From Pardosa pseudoannulata (Eukaryota > Arthropoda > Arachnida > Araneae > Lycosidae), in the NCBI GenBank assembly GCA_032207245.1, contig CM063502.1, positions 108,784,691 to 108,848,690 of the forward strand: a DNA stretch of 64,000 nucleotides, given 5' to 3'. This document shows positions 45,327-56,520 of this stretch, piece after piece (the first letter of the stretch is position 1; each line of letters begins with the position of its first letter). The position numbers were made by a program, and so were the translations under genes. The notes below the pieces were generated by a model, which worked only from the letters and a program-made list of their open reading frames with translations, had not been told where the DNA came from and searched no databases.

Positions 45327-46182
45327 TTACGCTACACCAGTCTAAGAAAACAAAATAAGATATAGATATTTTAAAAATTAAAACTGGAGAACTGTTAATA
45401 AAAGATCGAGTTGGAAGAAACTACTTGAAAAGGCCAAAGCTGTCGTGCCTCTGAAAAATAATAATGAATTTTATTGAATTCTTTTAATTTAATGTCTATA
45501 TATTGAGAATTAGAAATAAATAGTTAGACTAATAAAAGTTATTTAAAGTTATAAAAAAAATAAAGTTATAAAAGTTATTTAAAAATGAACATTATTAAGT
45601 TTCATAGTTTTAATAAAATTATCTTTTTAAAATTGTAACTGAAACCTTGCTTTTCACTATATTGGTAGATAGTTTATCAACGATCTTTTTGAAATGCTAG
45701 AATGTGTTTAGGCTGCCAAATCTACATGTCACTTACTATAAACAGTTGTAGGGGTTTGCAATTAAGACATATATTTAAAATAAATATGTTCCTTAAGGAT
45801 AATATGTTTCCTTTTCTTCAATACCTATTGAAATTTGTGTTTAGCTTGTTAAAAACATATTGGGGATCCTTCGCAAAATGTGAAGTGGGGAAGAAACTTA
45901 AAATATCTGTGAATAATGTGAATAATTGTGAAGTTACGTAAAATCCCAATATTTCTATTTAAATAACTTACATTATATGAGTTCAATGAATTTTACCGTT
46001 TTATTTTCATTTAGTGTTATTCAGTGAACATTAAAAATATATATAACTTCTAAATGTAACTTAAAAACTTTAAATGAAGTTATTAAGTTTTATAACCTTG
46101 GAGATTTTAACTCCACAAAAAACGAATAAGAATAAATAGTAATTATTGAAATATGATTGATATGAGAAAGGTAATTACTTAC
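45327..46182. other. AT-rich stretch without recognised feature
   Basis: A small repeated TATAAAAGTTATTTAAA motif lies near 45540-45585. The 79-residue ORF at 45702 lies here without motifs. Confidence 0.5.
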
Positions 46183-46235
46183 CTCCTCCCATATTCCGGA
46201 TGGCCAACTTTCAGCTCAACACACACAAAATCCAT
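46183..46235 (-). CDS. Possible first coding exon (tentative)
   Basis: On the minus strand an ATG opens 17 codons plus two bases (MDFVCVELKVGHPEYGR) that end at GAG|GTAAGT, a perfect donor. The ATG context is weak (T at -3). An alternative reading is an internal exon beginning after TGTGTTGAG. About 200-330 bp upstream (46426-46560) lies a GC-richer patch that could be a promoter or 5' UTR. It does not join in frame with the ATG exon at 37540 through the nearest acceptor. No protein family recognised. Confidence 0.35.
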
Positions 46236-48351
46236 TAAAAAATATAAGACTACTATTTAGAATACGGTATCTTTAATAGTTTATATCCTTCCACAACTAA
46301 TAAAAAATTCCTTAAAATTACGAATAAAGTTCAATAAGGAATAACATAGATTTAATTAAGAATAACATAGGATAACAAATAATAACAGAATTTTTCTGAC
46401 TCGAATACAAATATTTTAGAATTAAGCTTCCGGTTCGTATGGAAGCGACGAATAGTTCTACCACGAATAAAAGTTCAAAGTTTATTTTTTGTTTTTTCTG
46501 GACGCGGCGTTTCCCACAGCTTGGCGTTTTTATTCTGTTGCCACTGGAGATTCAACAAACCTTAAAATAAAAATTTCTTTGTATATTTGTAACTAATTGT
46601 TTTTCAGTATATTTATACAGGAAGATAATTTTTCCAAAATTTTTCTTTTTATGCAAAAATTTGTTTGTGCTGCAAAACCTACTCGGAAATCTCACATACG
46701 ATAGATAACTACAAGGTTTCTGTATCTAAGTTGCCAGACAAGACATATAGTTGCTTCTTCGTTGTGATTTATAATCCCACAGTCTGTTTGCTTATGCATC
46801 GAATAAAGTGTAAGCATAGCATGTGAATTAAATGCGTCTATTAATAAGATTAGAAATGAATATGGACAACTTTCTGTTCTATTATTTTGTTCGTAATAGC
46901 TTGATTAATAAATAAATTGACACTTTTAACTGAGGCACTTAAAGTCATTAGTTCGGGTTATCCAGTAAATTTTCGACAAAATAAATGTTCCGCAAAACAA
47001 ATTATCTTTTATTTTTTATAATAAAATTCTAATAATAAATAATAATAATAATTTTTGAAGCAAGGAGTAAACTATTTAGTAACTTAAAAAAATACAATTT
47101 ATTTTATTTAAATTTACAAAAATCCGAAACAATAAAAATGGACTTAAGCACATAGCTTTTAAGAGACTCAGTTGTTAAGTGAATTTTAAGTTCAAAGGAT
47201 TTTCTTTAAAATAAATGTAGAATTATCTTGGGATAAAAATCATCCCATTTTACAACTTATGGTGGTTGTTCATTTAAATAATTTGTTACACTCCTCTTAA
47301 CATCTGTTTTCTTATATAGGAAAAAAAATGTTTTTCTATTCAATTTTCTTTTGTTTCTGAAGTGAAAGTATTTACGCTGCTGGAGAAAGAAGCTGCATTT
47401 TAACAATACAATCTTTGGAGCAAATTTTTAAACATTAGAACTACAATAATTTATACGTTAATTATAAAATATTGGAAAAATAGTTCTTATTCATTTAAAG
47501 TTTCAAAATAATACTAAAAGCTTTAAAAGCTCTGACAGCTTATATAGCATGTTTAATAACAACCTCTTCTAAAAGTATCTTTGTAGTCAAATTGACCGCT
47601 CCAGTCGTTTTAATGCTAATTTTAAAGTAGAGGGTTTGATTGAAATATTTCCTTTATGACATAATTTACCTATCAAAATATGTTTCAAATTAAATCTAGA
47701 AACTCATTTTTAAAAGCTATCATATTGGACTATGTCAATTTTTTTTTTAATTCCGTCTTGTTTTATCCCCTATCCCCAATAAGACATAAACTCATTCACA
47801 GTAACAAAAGATGTTTATACTGACTGAGCTTTTACCCAAAAGCGTCAGCAACATTTTCCGAGACAATTTAAATGACCCTCCCCATTTGAATTTATCTTTC
47901 AATTAAAGGACGCCTGCAAGTCATCGTCATAATTTGTTTCTTTTTCACTTTCCCGCCAAGCGCGAACACGTTTGGCGCGATTTTTCTTCTTGGAGCAACC
48001 CAAGTCAGCATGTGTTGATCATAGAAGTTACGATTCCACCCGCCCTGAAATAACCTTCAGTTCGTAATAAATAACTTTCATCCCTAGCTTTCCGGACTGA
48101 CAGTTTCACTGCTAAATATGTTAAGTCCAGGATAAACTGAAAAGTTTCTTTTAAGTCAAAGGTATACATATCTTAACATCTCTGACACCGGGCCGAACAA
48201 CGGCTTCACCGTTCATTGTTATACACTTCCATAAGATTTTTTTTTCCTTTTTAGAATACATGCTCCGTGGAAATAGATATGAGGGAATATCACTTTCATT
48301 AATCTTTTCTCACCGTTACTTAATATCTCTGATATTTATTTCACTTCTCTT
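46236..48351. other. Mostly unique sequence with two GC-richer patches
   Basis: Patches at about 46426-46560 and 47925-48060 stand out from the AT-rich background. The second contains TTTCCCGCC and TTTGGCGCG within 30 bp, both E2F-like words. No exon could be framed. Confidence 0.35.
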
Positions 48352-48797
48352 TTTTTATTTTCGTTTAAATCTTCTCTCAGTGTGCCATCTTTTAGAAAAT
48401 GGGCTTTTCTACGTCTTTTTTTCGTGAGAAGGTTTCTAAAAATAAAATATCGCTTTTACTGATATCGGGATGGTGATACTTAGGATGGTGGAAGCGTGTT
48501 TTTATGTTACTGTAAGAGAAATGAGAACCTCATTAATCTTACGCATTATTTATAAAAAAAAATGGGTTGAAAAGAATCCGGACAATTGATTGCTGAGAAG
48601 CTTAAGTGTAGACATCATGTCAAAGTTTGCGAATGTGACAGAATGTCTAAAATTTTAAGTTTCGATTTCGGATAAAATTTTAATTACCTTTATTTTGTTT
48701 AAATCTCCCCCCTCCGTTGTGCCACCTTTTAAAAAATTGGCTTTCTTAGATTTTTTTTTGTGTTGGCAAATTTTCAAAAGTAAATATATTGTTTTTA
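48352..48797. repeat. ~330-bp tandem array, part 1
   Basis: The first unit starts near TTTAAATCTTCTCTCAGTGT and contains GACAATTGATTGCTGAGAAG and CATGTCAAAGTTTGCGAATG. The second starts near 48700 and is broken by a piggyBac-like insertion at TTAA 48798; it resumes at 49927. Confidence 0.8.
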
Positions 48798-48950
48798 TTA
48801 ACACATTGTTTGCAGGTACATTTCGCAGCGGAATTGTACCGGGAGAGGGCGTTTTGCACTTAAATGTAGAAATTCAGTTAAATCTCAATAGATCGAAAGT
48901 TATTTAATTTTTTAACCAACTTTTCGTATTTTAATATTGAAATATATAAG

Positions 48951-49133
<183 letters not shown>

Positions 49134-49502
49134 TAGGGTTCGGTGTCTAGGGGTGTCGTTAGACAAATTCTATGACAAACTGTATTAACAATAACAACAT
49201 TTAATTAAGTAACAACACAAATAACACTTAAGCATAAAGACAAATAGTTAGATCACAGTGATGACGCGGCATATATAAGACTTCCTACTCGAAGCTTAAC
49301 ATTGGCAAGACACCCTACTCGGTGTTTAACATAGAAAATACACCCTACTCGGTGTTTAATAAATTGAGGGAGCTCAAGTGCCACGGGTCCTTCCCTCGAC
49401 CTGGTCACTCCTTCTCGACCCCGACTCGAATGACTCTCTGTCTTTTCCTACTTACCCCACTCAGTGATGAGGGCGCGACCTTACGAGAATGCGCTGCACT
49501 AA

Positions 49503-49507
<5 letters not shown>
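49134..49507. mobile_element. GC-rich insertion of unknown type between TA arrays
   Basis: The ~370 bp is near 45-50% GC and bordered on both sides by TA arrays. It starts TGTAGGGTTCGGTGTCTAGG and ends near GCGCTGCACTAAATTAA. Three tandem 30-bp units at 49278-49358 hold small hairpins. It might be a solo LTR or a SINE-like piece, but no target duplication can be seen within TA repeats and no matching termini were found. Confidence 0.4.
49278..49358. repeat. Three tandem 30-bp units with mini-hairpins
   Basis: Each unit has the loop CTACTC enclosed by short complementary arms: CTTC/GAAG in the first, ACACC/GGTGT in the second and third. The bases that differ between units change on both sides of the stem together. 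Confidence 0.75.
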
Positions 49508-49549
<42 letters not shown>

Positions 49550-49554
49550 TACAA

Positions 49555-49624
<70 letters not shown>
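49508..49624. repeat. (TA)n microsatellite
   Basis: TA array with GAATACAAAT and TACA interruptions, inside the piggyBac-like element. Confidence 0.96.
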
Positions 49625-49629
<5 letters not shown>

Positions 49630-49926
49630 CATTTTCACAAGGATAAATAAAAAGTTAATTTTAAATCTAAATTGATTTTTTTAATCAACCTTCCCGTTCT
49701 GTGGTTCCGCATCGACTGATGTAAAAACTAGTTTTTATTTGTCTCAATTTTTCCAGAATCTATGTAGTACACAAGAACATTTGGATTCGTTTTCCTGTAT
49801 ATACCGTTATTTTTGTACCCACAAACAAACCATGTTGTTAAACTAACCCGTACTAGTACGTGATCCGCGCTCAAGTATCAATCGTCAGAAAACGTACTAG
49901 TACATGTCCTGCATACAATGTGTTAA

Positions 49927-50710
49927 AATTGGGGATGTGATACTTACAATAGCGGAGAAATGATAACCTTATTAATCATAAACAGAATTTATAAAAACAT
50001 GGTTTGAAAAGAATCTAGACAACTGATTGCTGAGAAATATAAGTGCACACACCATGTCAAAGTTTGCGAATGTTACAGGCATGCCTGTTAAAACTTTAAC
50101 TTTAAATTTTTAATAAATTAAAATTTTTATTCATTAAAATCTTCATTAACGGGTTTAGCTCGAGCTATTTTTTAGAAAATGGGCTTTTATTCATGAGAAG
50201 GTTACGAAAAATAAATTTTCATTACTACTAATATCGGGATCTTGATACTTACAATGGTGGAAGTCTGTTTTTATGCTTCTCTATTAGAAATGAGAACCTT
50301 ATTAATATTAAATATCACTTATAAAAATATTCCAGACAATTGATTGCTAAGAAGTTTGAGTGTACACGTTATCTCAAAGTTTGAAAATGTTGCAGAGATG
50401 TCTGTTGCTAAAATTTTATATTTCTATTTCGAATAAAATTTTCATTATTTTCATTTTCATTTAAATCTTCTCTAATGGGCTTTTTTTAAAATAAAATAAT
50501 GTGCTTTCCAATATCAGTATGTTGATAATTGTCATGGTTGAAGCTTGTTTTGATGTTGCTCTTAAAGAAATGACAACCTTATTAATCTAAAATATTACTT
50601 ATAAAAAAGGGTAAAGGTTAAACCAGACAATTGCTGAGAAGTTTTGATGTACACATATATCAGAATTTGCGAATGTTACAGATATGCCAAAGATAAAAAT
50701 TTAAATTTAT
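49927..50710. repeat. ~330-bp tandem array, part 2
   Basis: Continues the array after the insertion: the rest of unit 2 (to about 50140), unit 3 (to about 50456) and unit 4. Landmarks GACAATTGATTGCTRAGAAG and TTGCGAATGTTACAG recur in each, with growing divergence. Confidence 0.8.
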
Positions 50711-51032
50711 GTCGGCTGAAAGAGTAATCAATAGGCTTTATTTGGGAATTATCGCATATATAAAGAAAATTTTTGTGAGTTAGGCTATCTGGCATTTATG
50801 TTTAGTATTTTGTAAACAATTATAACTAATTTTCTCTCTTGTGTATTTCGATAGACAGAATTAAAACCCAAAGAAAAATGTTTATTCGTATATTTTTCCA
50901 AGTGAGTATACTTCGTACAAGAGATGTAGAAAATATTGACTAATGATAAGTATCTTTCGATTTAATTGCATATGGAAGCAGTCATGCATAGACACATGCG
51001 CGGGAGCCCATTGATGCACACGGACATACCCC

Positions 51033-51035
<3 letters not shown>
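50711..51035. other. Unique spacer
   Basis: Nothing supported. Confidence 0.5.

Positions 51036-51117
<82 letters not shown>
51036..51117. repeat. (TA)n microsatellite
   Basis: Uninterrupted TA of about 80 bp. Confidence 0.97.
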
Positions 51118-51119
<2 letters not shown>

Positions 51120-51523
51120 GTCAGGCAATGTCGATAAATGTTTAGTGTAGGCAGACGCTGAGTAAATATGAACTGAACCCTGAAAATGCATACAGAAAAA
51201 TATTACTGTTTGTAGAGAAGATGTTATCTACTCTAACGCTATGATATCCAAACTGTGTGTTTCGGTTCTCCGGGAAAATATTAGAGGCTGTTGAAAATCT
51301 GTTCATTTAAGTTTGCGATCCATTGTGAAGCAATAGTTTTTGTGTATTATAGTAATATTATGTTTATTACATATTCCGTATCATTAATGTAATAATTATT
51401 TTATTAATAATTTAGTGGGGATAATTGTATTCAGTTTCATTCTTATACTGGAGAATTTGTGTAGTGAGCAAGTTTATCCTCTTCATCTATTAGTTTGATG
51501 ATAATTATTTTCAATGAATGTAA
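51118..51523. other. Unique spacer
   Basis: No gene or element recognised. Confidence 0.5.
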
Positions 51524-51538
51524 TTACGAGTTTCGTTT

Positions 51539-51713
51539 TGCCTTAGCTTGTTGTGGAGCGGTCTACTGTTTTGATACACGAGGACTAATGAGACCGGGAC
51601 CTACTGCTTAAAGCCAATTCCGAACGGCTACGTACATCTCCGCCATAGTGGGACTCGAATCCACGAACTGCGAAACCGGAGGTCGGCGACCTAACGATTA
51701 GGCACATCGTGCG
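51539..51713 (-). mobile_element. tRNA-derived SINE (family 1), full length with target duplication
   Basis: Complete minus-strand copy. TTACGAGTTTCGTTT is found on both sides (51524-51538 and 51714-51728), a perfect 15-bp target duplication. The B-box is slightly changed (GATTCGAGTCC-like). The GGTTT tail has decayed to CTTGTTGTGG. Confidence 0.9.
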
Positions 51714-51939
51714 TTACGAGTTTCGTTTATTATTTTATTTTTTAACTGTACTAAAAATGTAAATGAAGTTACATAGACCAGTGTTATGAATTAGGACGTC
51801 GCAGAAAAATTGTGACATTTTAAAGGTATTAGGGACTGAAAATGTTTGGTAACCACTGTTCTGAGGGTAGAAACATAGATTTCAGAATTTTTAAGACCTT
51901 CAAGAATTACTTTTCAGTTCAAGCTGTGAATGACTAAAT
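51714..51939. other. Unique spacer
   Basis: Nothing supported. Confidence 0.4.
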
Positions 51940-52035
51940 TCTTGCTTACACATTTTTCACTGAAGAATTTTTGTATTTCGTACTTTCGGAGAGAAAAGCA
52001 GTAAATTGGAAATGCTTTTTAAAGGTCTGAAAAAT
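51940..52035. repeat. Dispersed ~100-bp repeat, copy 1
   Basis: Shares CACTGAAGAATTTTTGTA and GAGAAAAGCAGTAAATTGGA with 53932-54045 in the same orientation. Nature unknown. Confidence 0.8.
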
Positions 52036-52872
52036 GCCTATAAAGAAAAGAAACAAAATAAAGACAAATGATGATGGATGATGATACATGTGAGTGACAT
52101 TTAAAAGAGAATGTTAAGACCGATAAGGTTGATTCTTCACTTTTTGTAGACTGAACAGAAAGACAAACGACGTCGGATTTTTGAACTTAACTAGGAAAAC
52201 ATTTGTCTAGGAAATTTAGTGTGCAGGGTTTTTGAGCTTCTAATAAAATAGAGGTAGTTTTGGTTTTAAAAGATTTATTTTTTTTATATTATATATACGA
52301 TCGTATCCAAACCATCAGGTTTCTGTCAAACCAAGGTGTCAGTCTATTGTACAAATGCATAATATTACTTACTAGAATGAAACAGTTGTTTAAAATTATT
52401 CCAGGTTGTAAAATAGTTATTTATCTTTGCATAGGATTAAACTTTGAACCAAATATAGCGATTACTTAAAATTTTTTAAAATTGTTTTCTGTTCTTACTA
52501 ATTTATAAATCAAAGGTACGTAGTTTTTTTTTAAATCTTTATTATTGTCATTTGTTTGGCTAAACGCAATTAAATTCTGAAAATACCCAATGCTTATATG
52601 TATATATTAATGACCTTGTGACACAACGTTTTTAATATCCTACAGATTATTTAATCTCTGTTATACGTCTGCATTATTCATCTGCGAATGACATTTTTTA
52701 TTACTTGTTACTTTAAATATATTAATTTATCATTTCCTGCTTGACATCCCTTTGAAATTGTTAAAAGAATGAGCTTGTTTCATTTTAACTTTAAAAAATG
52801 TTAGGACTTTTGATTTAAAAATTTGTAAATGTATTTTAAGCAACTTTCAGAAAAATCCACCACCAAATTGTT
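52036..52872. other. AT-rich stretch without recognised feature
   Basis: The 69-residue ORF at 52260 has no motif. Confidence 0.5.
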
Positions 52873-52876
52873 TTAA

Positions 52877-53438
52877 CACATTGTATGCGGGACACGTACT
52901 AGTACGTTTTCTGACGATTGATACTTGAGCGCGGGTCAGGTAGTAGTACGGGTTAGTGTAACAACATGGTTTGTTTGTGGGTACCAAAATAACGGTATAT
53001 ACAGGAAAACGAAGCCGAATGTTCTTGTCTACTACATAGATTCTGAAAAAATTTAGACAAAAAAAAACTAGTTTTTGCATTATTAGTTTTATGATTACTC
53101 TCTTCATTTTTTATAGTGTAAAAATGTTTATATATAACATAATTCGAAAAAATTAAAACTATATACTACTATTTCTATTTGATTTTTCATATTTACGATA
53201 ATATTAAAAATTTATCCACTAAAAAATATTTATTTGGTGTTTACAAAAATCTTATGGTTGTTATTTATATATTTCTATTTATATATATTATTTATATATT
53301 TCAATATAAAATACGAAAAGTTGGTTAAAAAATTAAATAATTTTCGATCTATTGAGATTTAACTGAATAACTATATTTACGCGCAAAACGTCCGCTCTCG
53401 GTACAATTCCGCTGCGAAATGTACCCACACACAATGTG
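52877..53438 (-). mobile_element. piggyBac-like non-autonomous element (CACATTGT family), copy 2
   Basis: TTAA flanks both ends (52873-52876 and 53439-53442). It lies opposite to copies 1 and 3: the ACGTACTAGTACG end is on the left and the CGGTACAATTCCGCTGCG end on the right. The AT-rich middle lacks the large TA arrays of copy 1, although ATATTTATATATT traces near 53270-53300 may be their seed. ORFs across its ends do not encode a transposase. Confidence 0.9.
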
Positions 53439-53451
53439 TTAATAGCCTCAA

Positions 53452-53716
53452 ATAAGAGATTTGAAAAAAAATTTTCAATTTTACAACTCCTCTTCAACCT
53501 CCACTCAAAATACGTGTTCTGCAAAGATCGGTCGATTTTCTTGAAAAATTGAAAGAAAAAATTTGTTGAGTTACGATCCCCTCGCCAGATTTCAAACACC
53601 ACGCTGCAAGCACGCCACGCACGCAAGCTGCAAGCACGCCAATTTCGCCAAATGTGGTTGAAGCACCAACAAGATCCATGATTAGAAACAGGAGAGTGGG
53701 CTAAGAAGAGGAGTTG
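53452..53716. repeat. GC-rich twin repeat, copy A (inverted ends CAACTCCTCTTC)
   Basis: A leader (AATAAGAGATTTGAAAA and on to TTTTA) is followed by CAACTCCTCTTC, and the segment ends in GAAGAGGAGTTG. The last ~145 bp are GC-rich, with the internal duplicated word CTGCAAGCACGCCA. They match copy B at 54776-54921 with about one mismatch. Confidence 0.9.
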
Positions 53717-53931
53717 AAAAACGGTACGAATTTTATAACAGCATTTAAAGAAAATGATTGAATTAGAATAACAGTTAGAATAAGTATAATAGTTTGAGAA
53801 CTTTGCATTTCGGATTATTAGTTATTAATGCAGTGCAAAATATAAAAAATGTTTTTATTTAAAAATTAATATTTATTTCAAGATAACATATAGATTTGTG
53901 TTACTATCTTATACTCCTACGTACAATTTTT
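53717..53931. other. Unique AT-rich spacer
   Basis: Nothing supported. Confidence 0.4.
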
Positions 53932-54045
53932 TTTCCTTACACATTTCCCACTGAAGAATTTTTGTACTTCGTACTTTGAGAGAGAAAAGCAGTAAATTGG
54001 AAAAACTTTTCTAAATTGGAAAAAAGTCTGAAAAATACCATAATA
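53932..54045. repeat. Dispersed ~100-bp repeat, copy 2
   Basis: Second copy of the segment at 51940, with a small internal duplication of AAATTGGAAAAA. Confidence 0.8.
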
Positions 54046-54356
54046 GATTTTACAAGTTTTTATTTCGAAAAGAAATATAAAAAAATGTTTAGATTTTGTT
54101 TGTAAAAAATTTGGATTCATGGTCTCACGAAGCCTGTTTTGGATAAAAATGTTATTTGGTTTTGAATCTTAAATCAGTTTATTAAGTATTCTTTGGATAG
54201 ATAGAGATTAAAAAATAAACACACCAAAATCAAGTTTTCATGTTGATGGCTTGCTTGTATGTCAGATATTGTCCAAGACCTAAAAATCCGGGTTCTGACT
54301 TGAAATTAAAATATTAGTTATACTACTTAAAGTTAATAAAGTTCTAAAACAGAAAA

Positions 54357-54921
54357 AATAAGAGATTTGAAAAAAAATTTTCAATTTTACAACTCCTCTT
54401 CAACCTTCACTCAAAATGCAGTTTCTTTTAAGTCAAAGAGTTTTTTGCTGGATGAGATCCCGCCTACCCTCCCTCATCCCTTTGGACTAACTTTCTCTTG
54501 GTATTTTCCAATTTAAAAATTAATATAAAAATTTAATTTTTATATTAATTATAAATATAAAGGTAAATAATTTTACAATTTACACTAAATCACAAATTTG
54601 TGATGAAAATCACACTCAGTTTATTTAATTTGTGATTAAGTGAATGTTTCAGTCTATTTAGTATGAATGTTATGTGTTTCCTTTGTGTTTTCTTTGTTAA
54701 TTCAATTAGATTTTAAATATTCAATTTTTGTAAAATTTTTCCTCAAAATGTTGTTTTTGTTTATGTATCAATTTGTTACGATCCCCTCGCCAGATTTCAA
54801 ACGCCACGCTGCAAGCACGCCACGCACGCAAGCTGCAAGCACGCCAATTTCGCCAAATGTGGTTGAAGCACCAACAAGATCCATGATTAGAAACAGGAGA
54901 GTGGGCTAAGAAGAGGAGTTG
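54357..54921. repeat. GC-rich twin repeat, copy B
   Basis: Same leader, same CAACTCCTCTTC start and GAAGAGGAGTTG end as copy A, but with a different and longer middle (about 54420-54775). The two copies therefore share both ends and not the centre, as in two deletion derivatives or a captured middle. Confidence 0.9.
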
Positions 54922-54971
54922 AATTAGTCCACAACCTGTTACTAAGATACTTAAACGGTACTTACTTTTAA

Positions 54972-55362
54972 CCCTTAATTTGACAAGATGTTTTTTCAAA
55001 TATTTTTTAAATTCTGCTATTTTCCCATGTCTGTATATACATTAGGATCTGTTTAAAATAAACAAAAAATATATTTTCCATTTTTGAGATAATTAATGTC
55101 AGCTGTGGCGAACAATTATGTTATATAGTAAATTATAAATATACATGGCCGAACGATGGCCGAACGGCTAGGGTACTGGCTTTCGGAAGCGGAGTTCGTA
55201 GGTTCGAATCCCACAGTGGTATGGATGTTCGTAGCCGTTGAGAATCGGCTTTAAGCAGTAGATCCCGGTCTCATTAGCCCTCATGTTTCAAAAAGTAGAC
55301 CGTAACGCTCCAAACCAAATATACATCTCCGGTGTAGCGGTCAGACTAAGTCAAATTAAGGA
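54972..55362. mobile_element. piggyBac-type MITE (CCCTTAATTTG family), copy 2, split by a SINE
   Basis: After TTAA at 54968 the left end is identical to copy 1 (CCCTTAATTTGACAAGATG) and stays similar for about 35 bp. The right end GTCAAATTAAGGA is followed by ATAA, a decayed TTAA. Without the SINE and its target copy the element would be about 210 bp, close to copy 1 in size. Confidence 0.82.
55147..55316 (+). mobile_element. tRNA-derived SINE (family 1), full length, plus strand
   Basis: The clearest copy. The tRNA head carries TGGCCGAACGG at the A-box position and a perfect B-box GGTTCGAATCC. The body runs to GTAACGCTCCAAACC. AAATATACAT flanks both sides (55137-55146 and 55317-55326) as a perfect 10-bp target duplication. 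At 170 bp it defines the family length. Confidence 0.95.
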
Positions 55363-55366
55363 ATAA

Positions 55367-56518
55367 TGTATTTCTGATACAATATGTAAAGGATTATAAA
55401 AGTCATAGACTTTGTAGAGCTGTCGAAAATTCAAAGTCCTAAAAATAAGTATCAATCATTTAGATGATGTTAGTGTAAGAAATCATAGATAACAATTTTC
55501 CATTTTTTATGTAATACATTGATAATATATTATTATAATATAATAAATCATGTTATGACATACGCATTTTTGTTTTCAGACTGCAGAATGCTCCATTTAA
55601 CACATATAAAATTAAAAAATTGAAAAATTTTACATACGATTTTCCTATTAACAACAGTATAAGTCTTATTCTGTGAGAGAAAAACAGTTCTACCACCAAA
55701 TTTTGCAGTTCTTATGAAAATTTTAATATGCAATTTTCTTATTTCATTTAATGGCATGGTATTACTTGGCAAAACCGAAAGTATTTAGATATTCATTTTA
55801 TTAACCTAGTTAGTACTGAGATATTCGATTGTTTATACTATCATCTGTCGATGTATTGGAGCTATAGCAACAAGTCTTAAAAGGCAAACAGCGGAAAAAA
55901 TCCTTGACATGGCTTATAGTTGCTAAATTAATTACTTTCGATTCCTAGGATACTTAATTACGCTGATCTCCAGCTGTTCTTTTATTTTAAACCTTACTTC
56001 ACTTCAGAACTTCTTTATACGAGCTTCGAAACATTAACGTCAGTCATAAAGAAAAATGGAAGAGAGATATCTAATACGCGATGCAAAAAAGAAAAATAAA
56101 TCGTATGGGTTATGATCTGACATGACTCTGTTGGTCTTAATCTTTTTAGCGATTAAAAAATTCTGTTTCGCTTCCTCAGACAACTAAATAACAGTTAAGC
56201 AACCACAGAAAATTACAGCCTAATTTTATCCTCATCACTTCTTATATAAGTACTTCGTGTTACAGCAATATTTGCAGGAAGTAATATTAGCCAGACAAAT
56301 ATATTATTATTTTTTTATTATAAGGACTTGACAGTGTTCTCTTTCAGCATAATCGAGGACACAGATTATAAATTAAAGTCGCCATGAGTGTCAACAATGA
56401 AACATTTCCTTATTTTTCTTTTAAAATTATAATACAAATATTTCGTTACAAAGTACACTTTCCTATAGCTACTGTTAAAAAATACTATGAGTTTAAGTTT
56501 TTGCATTTTATATATAAA
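55367..56518. other. AT-rich stretch without recognised feature
   Basis: ORFs of 74 and 75 residues show nothing; the second runs into the mariner that follows. Confidence 0.5.
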
Positions 56519-56520
56519 TA

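Noticed and set aside
52847..53626. ORFs of 86 and 97 residues on the minus strand
   Set aside because: They are translations of the ends of the piggyBac-like element and of the GC-rich twin repeat; similar ORFs at 48695 and 58289 come from the same element ends.
54667..54999. ORFs of 80 and 92 residues on opposite strands
   Set aside because: Both read through the GC-rich twin repeat copy B; no domain and no conservation of frame with copy A.
55147..55220. tRNA gene (A-box and perfect B-box)
   Set aside because: It is the head of a SINE with target duplication and family body; no acceptor-stem pairing or CCA context of an independent tRNA.
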